NCBI GenBank assembly: GCA_041666155.1
Contig: JBAYHM010000186.1
Span: 1-9,247, forward strand
Direction: 5' to 3'
Source: SZUA-426 sp041666155
GTDB taxonomy: Bacteria > Spirochaetota > Spirochaetia > Treponematales > Breznakiellaceae
Length of the DNA stretch: 9,247 nt
Below the pieces are notes generated by a model that had not been told where the DNA came from, did not search any database, and saw only the letters and a program-made list of their open reading frames with translations. Of the stretch, positions 1 through 6,751 are shown one piece after another. Within the stretch, counting starts at the first letter, position 1; each line of letters opens with the position of its first letter. A program made the position numbers and the translations under genes.

Positions 1-1531
1 CTCCTTCTTCCACCAGACCAGCCATGAGAATGCCTAGTTTCTGACGAGTCGCCTCGGGCGCTGGAAGCGTTTTGAGTATCTTGCCTTTATAAATGACCGC
101 AACCCGATCGGAAAGATTCAAAATCTCTTCCAGCTCTTCAGAGATGAGGAGCACCGCGGTTCCCGATTTCCGCAGCTCAAGGAGCCGATTGTGTATGAAT
201 TCCGATGCGCCCATATCCAGGCCGCGTGTCGGGTAGACTGCAATCAGCGTCGCGGGTTTTCTGGCGAGTTCACGCGCTAAGATGACCTTTTGAATGTTGC
301 CGCCCGAAAGCGAACCGGCGGCGGTCGAAGAGGAGGGGCAACGTATATCGAACCGCTTGATGAGTTCCTGAGCGTTTTTTTCAGTTTCGGCGAGTTTCAG
401 GAACGGACCGGAAGTGAATGCGGTAGAAGCGAAATCCTTGAGTACGAGATTTTCCCGAATGGAGAACGAAGGAACTATGCCTTCGTCGTGCCGATCTTCC
501 GGAACATAGCCGATTCCCGAATCGATAATTTCCCGGGGGCTTGTTCCCAGGAGTTCTTTGCCTTCAAATATGATGGAACCGGATACGGCAGGACGCAGCC
601 CGGCCAATACGTCGGCCAATTCTCTTTGCCCGTTGCCCGACACTCCTGCCAATCCGACGATTTCGCCTGCCCGGAGTTCGAGGTCCAGACCATCGAGCGC
701 CGCGTATCCGCGATCTCCGCGTACGGACAGATTGCTGATTTTTAAAATAGGCTTTCCGCACCCATCCTCACACTCGTTGTGGGGGAGTATGACTTCATGG
801 CCGGTCATAAGGGCGGCGATGTTTGCGGAACTATGGTCGGCGGTGTTGCCGCGGAACACTACGGTGCCGCGGCGGAGTACGGTGACGGTATCCGAGAGGG
901 CTTTAACCTCGTTGAGTTTGTGGCTGATGAAAATTATGGAAAGTTCTCCGGTCATTCGCTTCAGGAGTTCAATCAATTCGTCGGTTTCTTGAGGCGTAAG
1001 AGCGGAAGTTGGTTCGTCAAGTATAAGGAATTGGGCACCGAAACAGAGTGTTTTCACGAGTTCCGCACGTTGTTGTTCGCCTACTGAAAGCTGACTCACC
1101 AAGGCGTCGGCGGGGACGGGCAAGCTGTAGCGCTCGGCAATTTCAGCTATGCGGTATTTGGCTGTCTTGAGGTCCAAGTTCAGAAAATGATGAAGATCTT
1201 TTGACCCGAGTGCTACGTTTTCCGCTACGGTCATGTTCGGAACAAGCATGAAATGCTGATGCACCATTCCTATGCCGCACGCGTAGGCATCGTTCGGAGA
1301 GCGGAACTTAGTTTCTTTACCGTTGATGAGGATGCGACCCTCGTCGGGTTGGTACAAGCCCATCAGGATGTTCATCAGGGTCGTTTTTCCGGCGCCGTTC
1401 TCCCCGACGAGAGCAAGGACTTGCCCGGCTCCGACATCAAGAGAGATATGGTCGCAGGCAAGTACGCCGGGGAAGCGTTTGGTTACGCCTTCTAGACGCA
1501 GATCGGTGATACGCGGGGGAACGGAAGACAT
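1..1531 (-). CDS. ABC transporter ATP-binding protein of the BMP/nucleoside (RbsA/YufO-like) importer class, 3' end off the window
   Basis: Two fused ATPase domains that would power import with a BMP-type binding protein and two permeases. Start ATG at 1531-1529 is preceded by a GGAG; 510 residues are visible without a stop, close to the usual 500-530. Domain 1 is complete: Walker A GENGAGKTT (43-51), Q-loop MVHQHF (89-94), LSVGE signature (148-152), Walker B LILDEP (169-174) and switch H204. Domain 2 is degenerate: the P-loop is GVSGNGQRE without lysine (296-304), LSGGN is intact (408-412), Walker B is replaced by AVYPTRGLD, and the switch His by Ser-Glu (464-465). This asymmetry is normal for the sugar/nucleoside double-ATPase family, so one active site is expected. 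It lies 62 bases downstream of the BMP gene, with a terminator between. The substrate cannot be told from the ATPase; permease genes presumably follow beyond position 1. Confidence 0.93.
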   Translation of the reverse strand, partial: MSSVPPRITDLRLEGVTKRFPGVLACDHISLDVGAGQVLALVGENGAGKTTLMNILMGLYQPDEGRILINGKETKFRSPNDAYACGIGMVHQHFMLVPNMTVAENVALGSKDLHHFLNLDLKTAKYRIAEIAERYSLPVPADALVSQLSVGEQQRAELVKTLCFGAQFLILDEPTSALTPQETDELIELLKRMTGELSIIFISHKLNEVKALSDTVTVLRRGTVVFRGNTADHSSANIAALMTGHEVILPHNECEDGCGKPILKISNLSVRGDRGYAALDGLDLELRAGEIVGLAGVSGNGQRELADVLAGLRPAVSGSIIFEGKELLGTSPREIIDSGIGYVPEDRHDEGIVPSFSIRENLVLKDFASTAFTSGPFLKLAETEKNAQELIKRFDIRCPSSSTAAGSLSGGNIQKVILARELARKPATLIAVYPTRGLDMGASEFIHNRLLELRKSGTAVLLISEELEEILNLSDRVAVIYKGKILKTLPAPEATRQKLGILMAGLVEEG

Positions 1532-1549
1532 CGGCTGCTCCGGCGAAAT

Positions 1550-1585
1550 AAAAAAACCGCGCCCCCTGATAGGGCGGCGCGGTTT
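1550..1585 (-). terminator. Rho-independent terminator between the BMP gene and the ATPase gene
   Basis: Read on the minus strand, a perfect 10-bp stem (AAACCGCGCC at 1585-1576 pairing with GGCGCGGTTT at 1563-1554) is followed by a run of seven T (1556-1550). It starts 8 bases after the BMP stop codon and ends 18 bases before the ATPase ATG. It should end most transcripts after the binding-protein gene and let a fraction read through into the ATPase. Such an arrangement commonly gives an excess of binding protein over membrane and ATPase subunits. No T tract lies on the plus-strand side, so it is one-directional. Confidence 0.85.
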
Positions 1586-1593
1586 AAAATGAA

Positions 1594-2589
1594 TCAGTAC
1601 TTCACTTCTCGCCAAGCGAGAGTGAGCTTTCCTGATGTGAAATCCGCAAGGGCTTTTTCGGCGGCCTTGCGGGCATTAGCGCTGAGTGTTTTTCCGACCT
1701 TGTCGTTGAATTTGAACACGAAGCCGCCGTTCTTGAAGTTGAGCGGGATGCTTTCCCCACCGAGAATCTTGGCCTGGCGTTTATCGATGAGCGTCTCCAC
1801 AACAGCGCCGTAGTTGTAGCTGGCGGCGGAAAGTACTTTGTAACTTTCGGGGATCGCAAGCTGGGCGGTGTCCTGTCCAACCCACCAGATCGGCTTGTCT
1901 TTGTATTCGGCGACGGCACGGAGGGCTCCAAGAGCCTGCTGGGCCGAGCCGGTGAGGACGTCGGCACCCGCTTTGACCTGAGTATGAGCAAGTTCGGCGG
2001 CTTTCACGAAGTCGTTGAAGCTGCCGGTGTGGGCCACTTTGACTTCGGCTTTGGGGTTCGCTGCTTTAACGCCGAGTACCACGCCGCGGTTGTAGCTGGC
2101 CGCGTCTCCGCCGTCAACCGGGCCGACAACGCCGACTATACCGGTTTTAGTCGTCAGTCCGGCGATAACGCCGTTAACGTAACCGGTTTCTTCACTTTGC
2201 GGCATATAGGTGAAAACGTTTTTCGGACCTTTTTCCGCGCTCGTTCCAAAGGCGAAGGTCGTCTTCGGGAACTCTTCCGCCATTTCAAGGACCAGATTTT
2301 TGAACTGGGCTCCGTGGCAGATAATGATATCAAAACCGCGTGAAGCGTACTGGCGAGCGGCGGAACCGGCATCTACCGGTTTCATCTTCTCGCTGTAGTT
2401 GTATTCGATGAGGGTCGGGCCATATTTTTTCTGTACGGCTATGACCGCGTCATGCATGGCTTGGGCCCAACCTTTGTCATCGACGGTCGATTCGACGATA
2501 AGGGCAATTTTCACTTTAGACGCGGGAACGGCGTACAGGGTCCCGGCTAAGACGATGGACGTGAACAGCAGCGCGAGCGCTTTCTTCAT
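1594..2589 (-). CDS. BMP-family ABC transporter substrate-binding protein
   Basis: Periplasmic ligand-binding component of an ABC importer of the Bmp/Med/PnrA family, whose known members bind purine nucleosides or related small molecules. The protein is 331 residues from ATG 2589-2587, with GGAGG five bases upstream (2599-2595). An in-frame ATG 24 bases earlier is less likely because it has no such site and would put eight residues before the signal peptide. Residues 1-20 form a signal peptide (MKK, hydrophobic core, Leu-Tyr-Ala then Val). There is no lipobox cysteine, so signal peptidase I cleavage is predicted. Family features are the early DDKGW (37-41), the CHGAQFKN segment in the first lobe and WWVGQDT in the second. 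It is the first gene of the minus-strand transporter operon and is followed by a strong terminator, then the ATPase. Ligand unknown; the neighbouring amino-acid-type enzymes allow a non-nucleoside ligand. Confidence 0.92.
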   Translation of the reverse strand: MKKALALLFTSIVLAGTLYAVPASKVKIALIVESTVDDKGWAQAMHDAVIAVQKKYGPTLIEYNYSEKMKPVDAGSAARQYASRGFDIIICHGAQFKNLVLEMAEEFPKTTFAFGTSAEKGPKNVFTYMPQSEETGYVNGVIAGLTTKTGIVGVVGPVDGGDAASYNRGVVLGVKAANPKAEVKVAHTGSFNDFVKAAELAHTQVKAGADVLTGSAQQALGALRAVAEYKDKPIWWVGQDTAQLAIPESYKVLSAASYNYGAVVETLIDKRQAKILGGESIPLNFKNGGFVFKFNDKVGKTLSANARKAAEKALADFTSGKLTLAWREVKY

Positions 2590-2594
2590 GGCAG

Positions 2595-2599
2595 CCTCC
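2595..2599 (-). promoter_or_regulatory. Ribosome binding site that fixes the BMP gene start
   Basis: GGAGG on the minus strand, five bases before ATG 2589. It supports this start over the in-frame ATG at 2613, because only the 2589 start puts the MKK signal-peptide beginning at the N terminus. Confidence 0.8.
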
Positions 2600-2679
2600 G
2601 TATATAGGGTCATCGTAACTCTTATTCGACCCTAGCATGAGCAACAAGCTCACGCAACGCTTCCAATAAAAAAGGGAGC

Positions 2680-2709
2680 TTCGCACGAGCCATTTTGTAG
2701 TAGTATAAT
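2680..2709 (+). promoter_or_regulatory. Predicted sigma-70 promoter for the M20/PLP-enzyme operon
   Basis: A consensus TATAAT at 2704-2709 follows a weak -35 candidate TTCGCA (2680-2685, 4 of 6 matches) with an 18-base spacer. Transcription would begin near 2716, giving a leader of about 45 bases. The leader holds a small TCGC/GCGA stem (2719-2731) and a GAGGG ribosome site (2751-2755). The A+T-rich patch TAGTATAATATACT also reads as TATATT/TATACT on the other strand, so it may serve the divergent transporter gene too. I could not place a convincing minus-strand promoter. Confidence 0.6.
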
Positions 2710-2760
2710 ATACTGAAATCGCTATACGCGACTTATGATTCGTTTGAAGCGAGGGATATT

Positions 2761-3975
2761 ATGAGCATCGACCATAAGGATATTTTAAAACGTGCCGCCG
2801 CTTATCGCGATTATACGGCTGAAAATCTTGGGAAACTTATCAAGGTCCCCGGATTCAGTTGTACTGAAAAGGACCGCATCGAGGTATTGAAAAAACTTTG
2901 TGCGGAAGCTGGAATGGAAGACCTTCGGGTCGATGGCTTGGGTAGTTTGCTCGGCCGTGTGGGCAAGGGCAAGAAAGTTCTCGTTTTCGACGCGCATATC
3001 GATACTGTCGGTGTCGGAGATCCGGCCCAGTGGAAGACTCCGCCTCACTCCGGCACGATCAAAGACGGCCTGGTATACGGCCGCGGCGCTTCCGACCAGC
3101 TCGGAGGAGCCGCCTCCATGATCACTGCCGCGCGTATGCTCAAGGACATGGCGTATTCCGGTGATTACACGATCTGGTTCGCCTTTACGGTAATAGAAGA
3201 AGACTGCGACGGTCTCTGCTGGAAGTACCTCATTGAGGAAGAGAAGTTCAAGTTCGATCTCGCCGTTTCCACCGAACCGACCAGCTGCCGTCTCTATCGC
3301 GGACATCGTGGTCGTATGGAGATCCAGATCGATATTAAAGGAATTTCCTGCCATGGTTCCGCACCTGAGCGCGGCGAAAGTGCCGCATACAAAGCTTCCC
3401 GCGCGGCGCTCGCGCTGGAAAAACTTAACACTGAGCTCAAGCCGGACGATGACGGTTTCCTAGGCAAAGGGACTATCGTCGTGTCCCAGATGAAAGTGCA
3501 GGGGCCTTCCCAGTGTGCCGTTCCCGATCAAGCCATGTTGTATTGCGACCGCCGGCTCACCTGGGGCGAAGACGATAAGATCGCCATCGCGCAAGTTGAG
3601 AAAGCTTTAAAGGACGCGAAAGTCGACAAATTCACCGTGAAGATGCCTGAGTACTCTCAGCCCGCGTATACCGGCAAGGTGTACCCACAGGAACTCTACT
3701 TCCCCACCTGGAAAATACCGGCCGATCATCTTCTGGTTCAGTCGGGAGTAGACGCGTACACCGCTCTTTACGGAAAGGCTCCGACAGTCGATAAATGGAC
3801 TTTCTCTACGAACGGGGTCGCGATTTGCGGTCGTCATAAGATCCCCGTCATCGGTTTCGGTCCCGGCGATGAAAACCAGGCTCACGCTCCGAACGAAGTA
3901 ACTCGTGTTGATGATCTTGAGAAGTGCGCCGCCTTCTATGCCGCGCTGCCCTTCTCCCTGGAGAAGCGCGCGTGA
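2761..3975 (+). CDS. M20-family zinc metallohydrolase, YgeY-like
   Basis: A cytosolic di-metal peptidase/deacylase of the M20 family (ArgE/DapE/carboxypeptidase G2 relatives), most like the YgeY group called selenium-metabolism-linked hydrolases. It is 404 residues with no signal peptide. Metal and catalytic signatures are in order: DAHIDTV (77-83, H79 and D81), GRGASDQLGG (107-116, bridging D112), IEEDCDG (145-151, catalytic E146 and metal E147), STEPT (170-174, E172) and QAHAPNE (373-379, H375). The dimerisation/lid domain lies at about 185-300, and GISCHGSAPERG in it is the conserved His-Gly segment. ATG 2761 has GAGGG five bases upstream. It is the first gene of a three-gene operon with two PLP enzymes. 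In enteric bacteria YgeY sits by a PLP diaminopropionate ammonia-lyase, so a similar hydrolase plus PLP pairing is plausible. Substrate unknown; an N-acyl or N-carbamoyl amino acid or a dipeptide is an inference. Confidence 0.9.
   Translation: MSIDHKDILKRAAAYRDYTAENLGKLIKVPGFSCTEKDRIEVLKKLCAEAGMEDLRVDGLGSLLGRVGKGKKVLVFDAHIDTVGVGDPAQWKTPPHSGTIKDGLVYGRGASDQLGGAASMITAARMLKDMAYSGDYTIWFAFTVIEEDCDGLCWKYLIEEEKFKFDLAVSTEPTSCRLYRGHRGRMEIQIDIKGISCHGSAPERGESAAYKASRAALALEKLNTELKPDDDGFLGKGTIVVSQMKVQGPSQCAVPDQAMLYCDRRLTWGEDDKIAIAQVEKALKDAKVDKFTVKMPEYSQPAYTGKVYPQELYFPTWKIPADHLLVQSGVDAYTALYGKAPTVDKWTFSTNGVAICGRHKIPVIGFGPGDENQAHAPNEVTRVDDLEKCAAFYAALPFSLEKRA
3960..3974 (+). promoter_or_regulatory. Ribosome site and GTG start inside the end of the M20 gene
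   Basis: GGAGAAG (3960-3966) lies five bases before GTG (3972-3974). The GTG overlaps the M20 stop TGA (3973-3975) in a GTGA junction, which predicts translational coupling of the two genes. This decides the start of the downstream gene over the in-frame ATG at 3924. Confidence 0.75.
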
Positions 3976-5159
3976 AATGGAATTATCGCTGTCCTTCATG
4001 TGGAAAGGAATACGCGATAGAGCCGGGTCGCTATTTGTGCGACCCGTGTTCAGCGTCAAATATGCCGGGAAAGGCTTTACACGGTGTTCTTGAATGCGTA
4101 TGGACGGGGCGCTACGATTCCTCAAAAGACGGAGCGATCCCCCTGCCCGTACAGGCTGAGTTTTTCCCGCCGATTCCGGTCGGCGATACGCCCCTCTGGG
4201 CGCCGGAGCGCCTGCGGGTAGAGCTCGGCTTTCCCAGGCTTTTTCTTAAGGATGACACTTGCAACCCGTCCGGTTCCTTTAAGGACCGGGCGAGTTACTT
4301 GGTAGCGGCCTTCGCGCGGGAAAAAGGCGTCAAGGAAATCGCGCTGGCGTCCACGGGAAACGCGGCTTCTTCAATGGCGGCCGTCGGCGCGGCGGCCGGG
4401 CTCAAAATTACCGTGTTTCTGCCCGCGTCCGCTCCGGTAGCCAAGCGTATCCAAGTTTTGCAGTACGGCGCTGAACTCCGTGAGATCCAGGGCAACTACG
4501 ATCTTGCGTTCGATAAATCACTGGAATACTCGACGGCAACGGGTGTATTGTCGCGAAACACCGCGTACAATCCGCTTACTATTGAAGGAAAGAAGACGGT
4601 ATCGTTTGAGATCGCCGCCTCTTTGCGCACGCTTGCGGGCAGCGGCCCTAAGGCGAAGGCGCCTGACCACGTGTTTGTGCCGACCGGAGACGGTGTCATC
4701 ATCGCGGGCGTCTTTCGCGGTTTCGAGGACTTGATGAAGCTTGGCGCGATCGACAAAATGCCGACGATCTGGGCGGCGCAGGCCGAAGGATCGAGCGCCA
4801 TCGCTCGCGCGATGGCCGCGCCTGCCGGGTCGGATCCCTTTGAGCCAACTATCGCCGCGACGACGGCCGCGGATTCGATTTCCGTGGACGCGCCGCGAAA
4901 CGGGTATTACGCTTTAGCGAAGCTCAAAAAGTACAGTGGTAAGGCCGTGATGGTGAGCGATGAGGAAATCTTCGCCGCCCAGCGCCTGGTTTCCGCCAAG
5001 TCGGGACTTTTCACCGAGCCCTCGTCGGCCTGTGCCTTCGCGGGATTCTACAAGGTACGCCGGACCATCGACCCGACCGCGACGGTGGTAGTGATGTTGA
5101 CGGGCAGCGGCTTGAAAGATATCAAAAACGCCGCAAAAGCCGTCGGCGCAAGTGTATAA
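3972..5159 (+). CDS. Threonine synthase-like PLP-dependent enzyme with N-terminal zinc ribbon
   Basis: A fold-type II PLP enzyme resembling threonine synthase, which converts O-phosphohomoserine to threonine; the real substrate may differ. The 395-residue form starts at GTG 3972; beginning at ATG 3924 would add 16 residues entirely inside the M20 gene. Four cysteines in CPSC (7-10) and CDPC (23-26) form a zinc-ribbon head, as in many ThrC-like proteins. The Schiff-base lysine is K104 in GSFKDR (101-106). STGN (127-130) binds the substrate carboxylate, PTGDG (237-241) is the phosphate loop, and FTEPSSA (347-353) and TGSGLKD (377-383) match the C-terminal threonine synthase signatures. The last has Ser where TGHGLKD has His. 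It is coupled to the M20 gene upstream and lies ten bases from the next PLP gene. No homoserine pathway genes are nearby, so a catabolic or specialised role is more likely than housekeeping threonine synthesis. Confidence 0.85.
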   Translation: MKWNYRCPSCGKEYAIEPGRYLCDPCSASNMPGKALHGVLECVWTGRYDSSKDGAIPLPVQAEFFPPIPVGDTPLWAPERLRVELGFPRLFLKDDTCNPSGSFKDRASYLVAAFAREKGVKEIALASTGNAASSMAAVGAAAGLKITVFLPASAPVAKRIQVLQYGAELREIQGNYDLAFDKSLEYSTATGVLSRNTAYNPLTIEGKKTVSFEIAASLRTLAGSGPKAKAPDHVFVPTGDGVIIAGVFRGFEDLMKLGAIDKMPTIWAAQAEGSSAIARAMAAPAGSDPFEPTIAATTAADSISVDAPRNGYYALAKLKKYSGKAVMVSDEEIFAAQRLVSAKSGLFTEPSSACAFAGFYKVRRTIDPTATVVVMLTGSGLKDIKNAAKAVGASV

Positions 5160-5163
5160 GGAG
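5158..5163 (+). promoter_or_regulatory. Strong ribosome binding site of the second PLP-enzyme gene
   Basis: AAGGAG overlaps the preceding stop codon TAA (5157-5159) and lies six bases before ATG 5170. It fixes the start and indicates efficient, probably coupled translation within the operon. Confidence 0.8.
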
Positions 5164-5169
5164 TAGTCC

Positions 5170-6627
5170 ATGATTGATCTGAAGATAAATGAGGCGCAAA
5201 GGAAGAAAAACGTGCAACGGTGCAAAGAGAAGGGGATCATCCTTCCAACTTATGCGCAGATGCGCGATCCAGGCAAGATTCCCCAAAAAGTGAAGGACGA
5301 ACTCAAGGGTGTCGGACTCTGGGATGTGCATGTCCGAAATCTTTTCCGCGTCAATTGGCACAATGAGCCGGTGGAAAAAGGCGGAGCGTTCGGCGGAGTC
5401 AACTATATAGAATTGCCCCGGTCGCTCACCGGCACTAAGGCGCGTATCGTCGGCTTGGTCGGCAAGTGGTTCCCCACCGGAGCGCACAAGGTCGGCGCGG
5501 CGTTGTCCTGCCTGCTTCCCGAACTGGTGACCGGCCGGTTTGACCCGACAACAAAAAAGGCCGTTTGGCCGAGCACCGGCAATTATTGTCGCGGCGGCGC
5601 GTATATCAGCAGGCTTCTTTCCTGCCCGTCGGTCGCGATCCTTCCCGCGGGTATGTCCAAGGAGCGCTTCGAATGGCTCAAGACGATGGCCGAAGAAGTC
5701 ATCGCGACCCCCGGCTGCGAATCCAACGTCAAGGAAATTTTCGATAAATGCGTGGAACTGGAAGCTACCCGGCCCGACGCGGTGATTTTCAACCAGTTCG
5801 ACCAGCTTCCCAACCATCTTTGGCACTACGCGGTCACCGGCCCGGCGATGGAAGAGGTTTTCAAGAAGATCGCGAAACCCGGCGACAAGGTCGGCGGCGC
5901 GGTGCTTTCCTCCGGTTCCGCCGGAACGCTCGGTTCGGGTTCTTATTTGCGCGATACGTTTCCCGGCGCGCGCGTCGGTGTCGCGGAAGCTCTCCAATGT
6001 CCGACTATTCTTGAAAACGGTTTCGGCGACCACCGCATAGAAGGAATCGGCGACAAACATATTCCCTGGATTCATAACTTGCGCGATACCGACTTCGCCG
6101 TCGGAGTGGATGACGAACTGCCTATGCGTTTCATTCGCCTATGCAATGAGCCGGCGGGTCGAAAGCTTCTCCAGGAAGTAGGCGTCTCCGCGGACCTCAT
6201 GGCAAAGCTCGACTGGATCGGCATTTCCGGTTTCGGAAACCTGATCGGCGCGATCAAGTTCGCCAAATACTATGAGCTTACCGAGCAGGACGTGGTCTTC
6301 ACCATGTTCACAGACTCCATGGCGATGTACGGCAGCCGTCTCACCGAACTGACCGCCGAACGCGGCGCTTACGATTCGCGCCAAGCCGACCGCGATTACG
6401 AGCGGCTGACCAGCATCCCGATAGACAATACGCTTGAGTTATCTCAGGTTGATAAGCGCCGAGTGCACAACCTCAAGTATTTCACCTGGATCGAGCAACT
6501 TGGGAAGGACCTCGGGGAGCTTCGTGCCCAATGGGACGACCATCGCGCCTACTGGGGCGGCCTCCGCGCCCAGGTCGGGGCTTTGGATAAGATGATTGAG
6601 GAGTTTAACGCGGACGCATCGCGTTAG
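5170..6627 (+). CDS. Uncharacterised fold-type II PLP-dependent enzyme (TrpB/cysteine synthase superfamily)
   Basis: A 485-residue PLP enzyme of the tryptophan synthase beta/cysteine synthase superfamily, longer than the usual 300-400. PTGAHKVGAA (102-111) carries the probable Schiff-base lysine K107 in a TGAHK setting like that of TrpB. STGNYCRGG (135-143) is the substrate loop. SSGSAGTLGSG (247-257) takes the place of the glycine-rich phosphate loop. The C-terminal part from about 385 (GSRLTELTAERG, then a charged helical region rich in Arg, Asp and Glu) is outside the common core. There is no signal peptide or membrane segment. I recall database proteins of this kind called 'PLP-dependent protein subunit beta' but know no established reaction. 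It follows the threonine synthase-like gene by ten bases and closes the operon with tandem stops TAG TAA (6625-6630). A beta-elimination or beta-replacement lyase is the best inference. Confidence 0.82.
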   Translation: MIDLKINEAQRKKNVQRCKEKGIILPTYAQMRDPGKIPQKVKDELKGVGLWDVHVRNLFRVNWHNEPVEKGGAFGGVNYIELPRSLTGTKARIVGLVGKWFPTGAHKVGAALSCLLPELVTGRFDPTTKKAVWPSTGNYCRGGAYISRLLSCPSVAILPAGMSKERFEWLKTMAEEVIATPGCESNVKEIFDKCVELEATRPDAVIFNQFDQLPNHLWHYAVTGPAMEEVFKKIAKPGDKVGGAVLSSGSAGTLGSGSYLRDTFPGARVGVAEALQCPTILENGFGDHRIEGIGDKHIPWIHNLRDTDFAVGVDDELPMRFIRLCNEPAGRKLLQEVGVSADLMAKLDWIGISGFGNLIGAIKFAKYYELTEQDVVFTMFTDSMAMYGSRLTELTAERGAYDSRQADRDYERLTSIPIDNTLELSQVDKRRVHNLKYFTWIEQLGKDLGELRAQWDDHRAYWGGLRAQVGALDKMIEEFNADASR

Positions 6628-6680
6628 TAAACGCGGCTCGATAACACGCGGATAATTCTGCAAGTACCGGGCCTGCCGAC

Positions 6681-6751
6681 GTATAAAACACGTACTCGCT
6701 TGTCCTCAGGCGCGGAGCGCCTTGCGGGAAGCGCTCGTACGTGTTTTATAC
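6681..6751. repeat. Long hairpin bounded by a perfect 15-bp inverted repeat
   Basis: The arm GTATAAAACACGTAC (6681-6695) is exactly complementary to 6737-6751. Inside, further pairing is possible: 6697-6701 with 6729-6733, 6704-6706 with 6726-6728, and AGGCGC (6708-6713) with GCGCCT (6717-6722) around a GGA loop. The whole folds into one imperfect stem of about 71 bases. It lies 53 bases after the PLP operon stop. It could be a transcript-end stabiliser, a weak terminator, or a small inverted-repeat (MITE-like) element; no target duplication was recognised. Confidence 0.85.

Noticed and set aside
290..1495. Plus-strand open frames at 290-745, 558-992, 779-1087 and 1253-1495
   Set aside because: All are antisense to the ABC ATPase, whose motifs are continuous over 510 codons.
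2590..2613. Longer BMP protein from ATG 2613
   Set aside because: The GGAGG and the MKK signal-peptide start both point to 2589.
2614..2760. Purine-type riboswitch in the BMP gene leader
   Set aside because: No recognisable purine aptamer core or expression-platform terminator was found in the leader; only a weak TGAGC/GCTCA stem at 2638-2652.
3924..3971. Upstream ATG start for the threonine synthase-like gene
   Set aside because: It would add 16 residues inside the M20 gene before the zinc ribbon; GTG 3972 has a well-spaced GGAGAAG and a stop/start overlap.
5122..6075. A 317-codon open frame on the minus strand
   Set aside because: It lies antisense within the PLP-enzyme gene, in a GC-rich codon pattern that commonly leaves the opposite strand open; its peptide shows no recognisable family.
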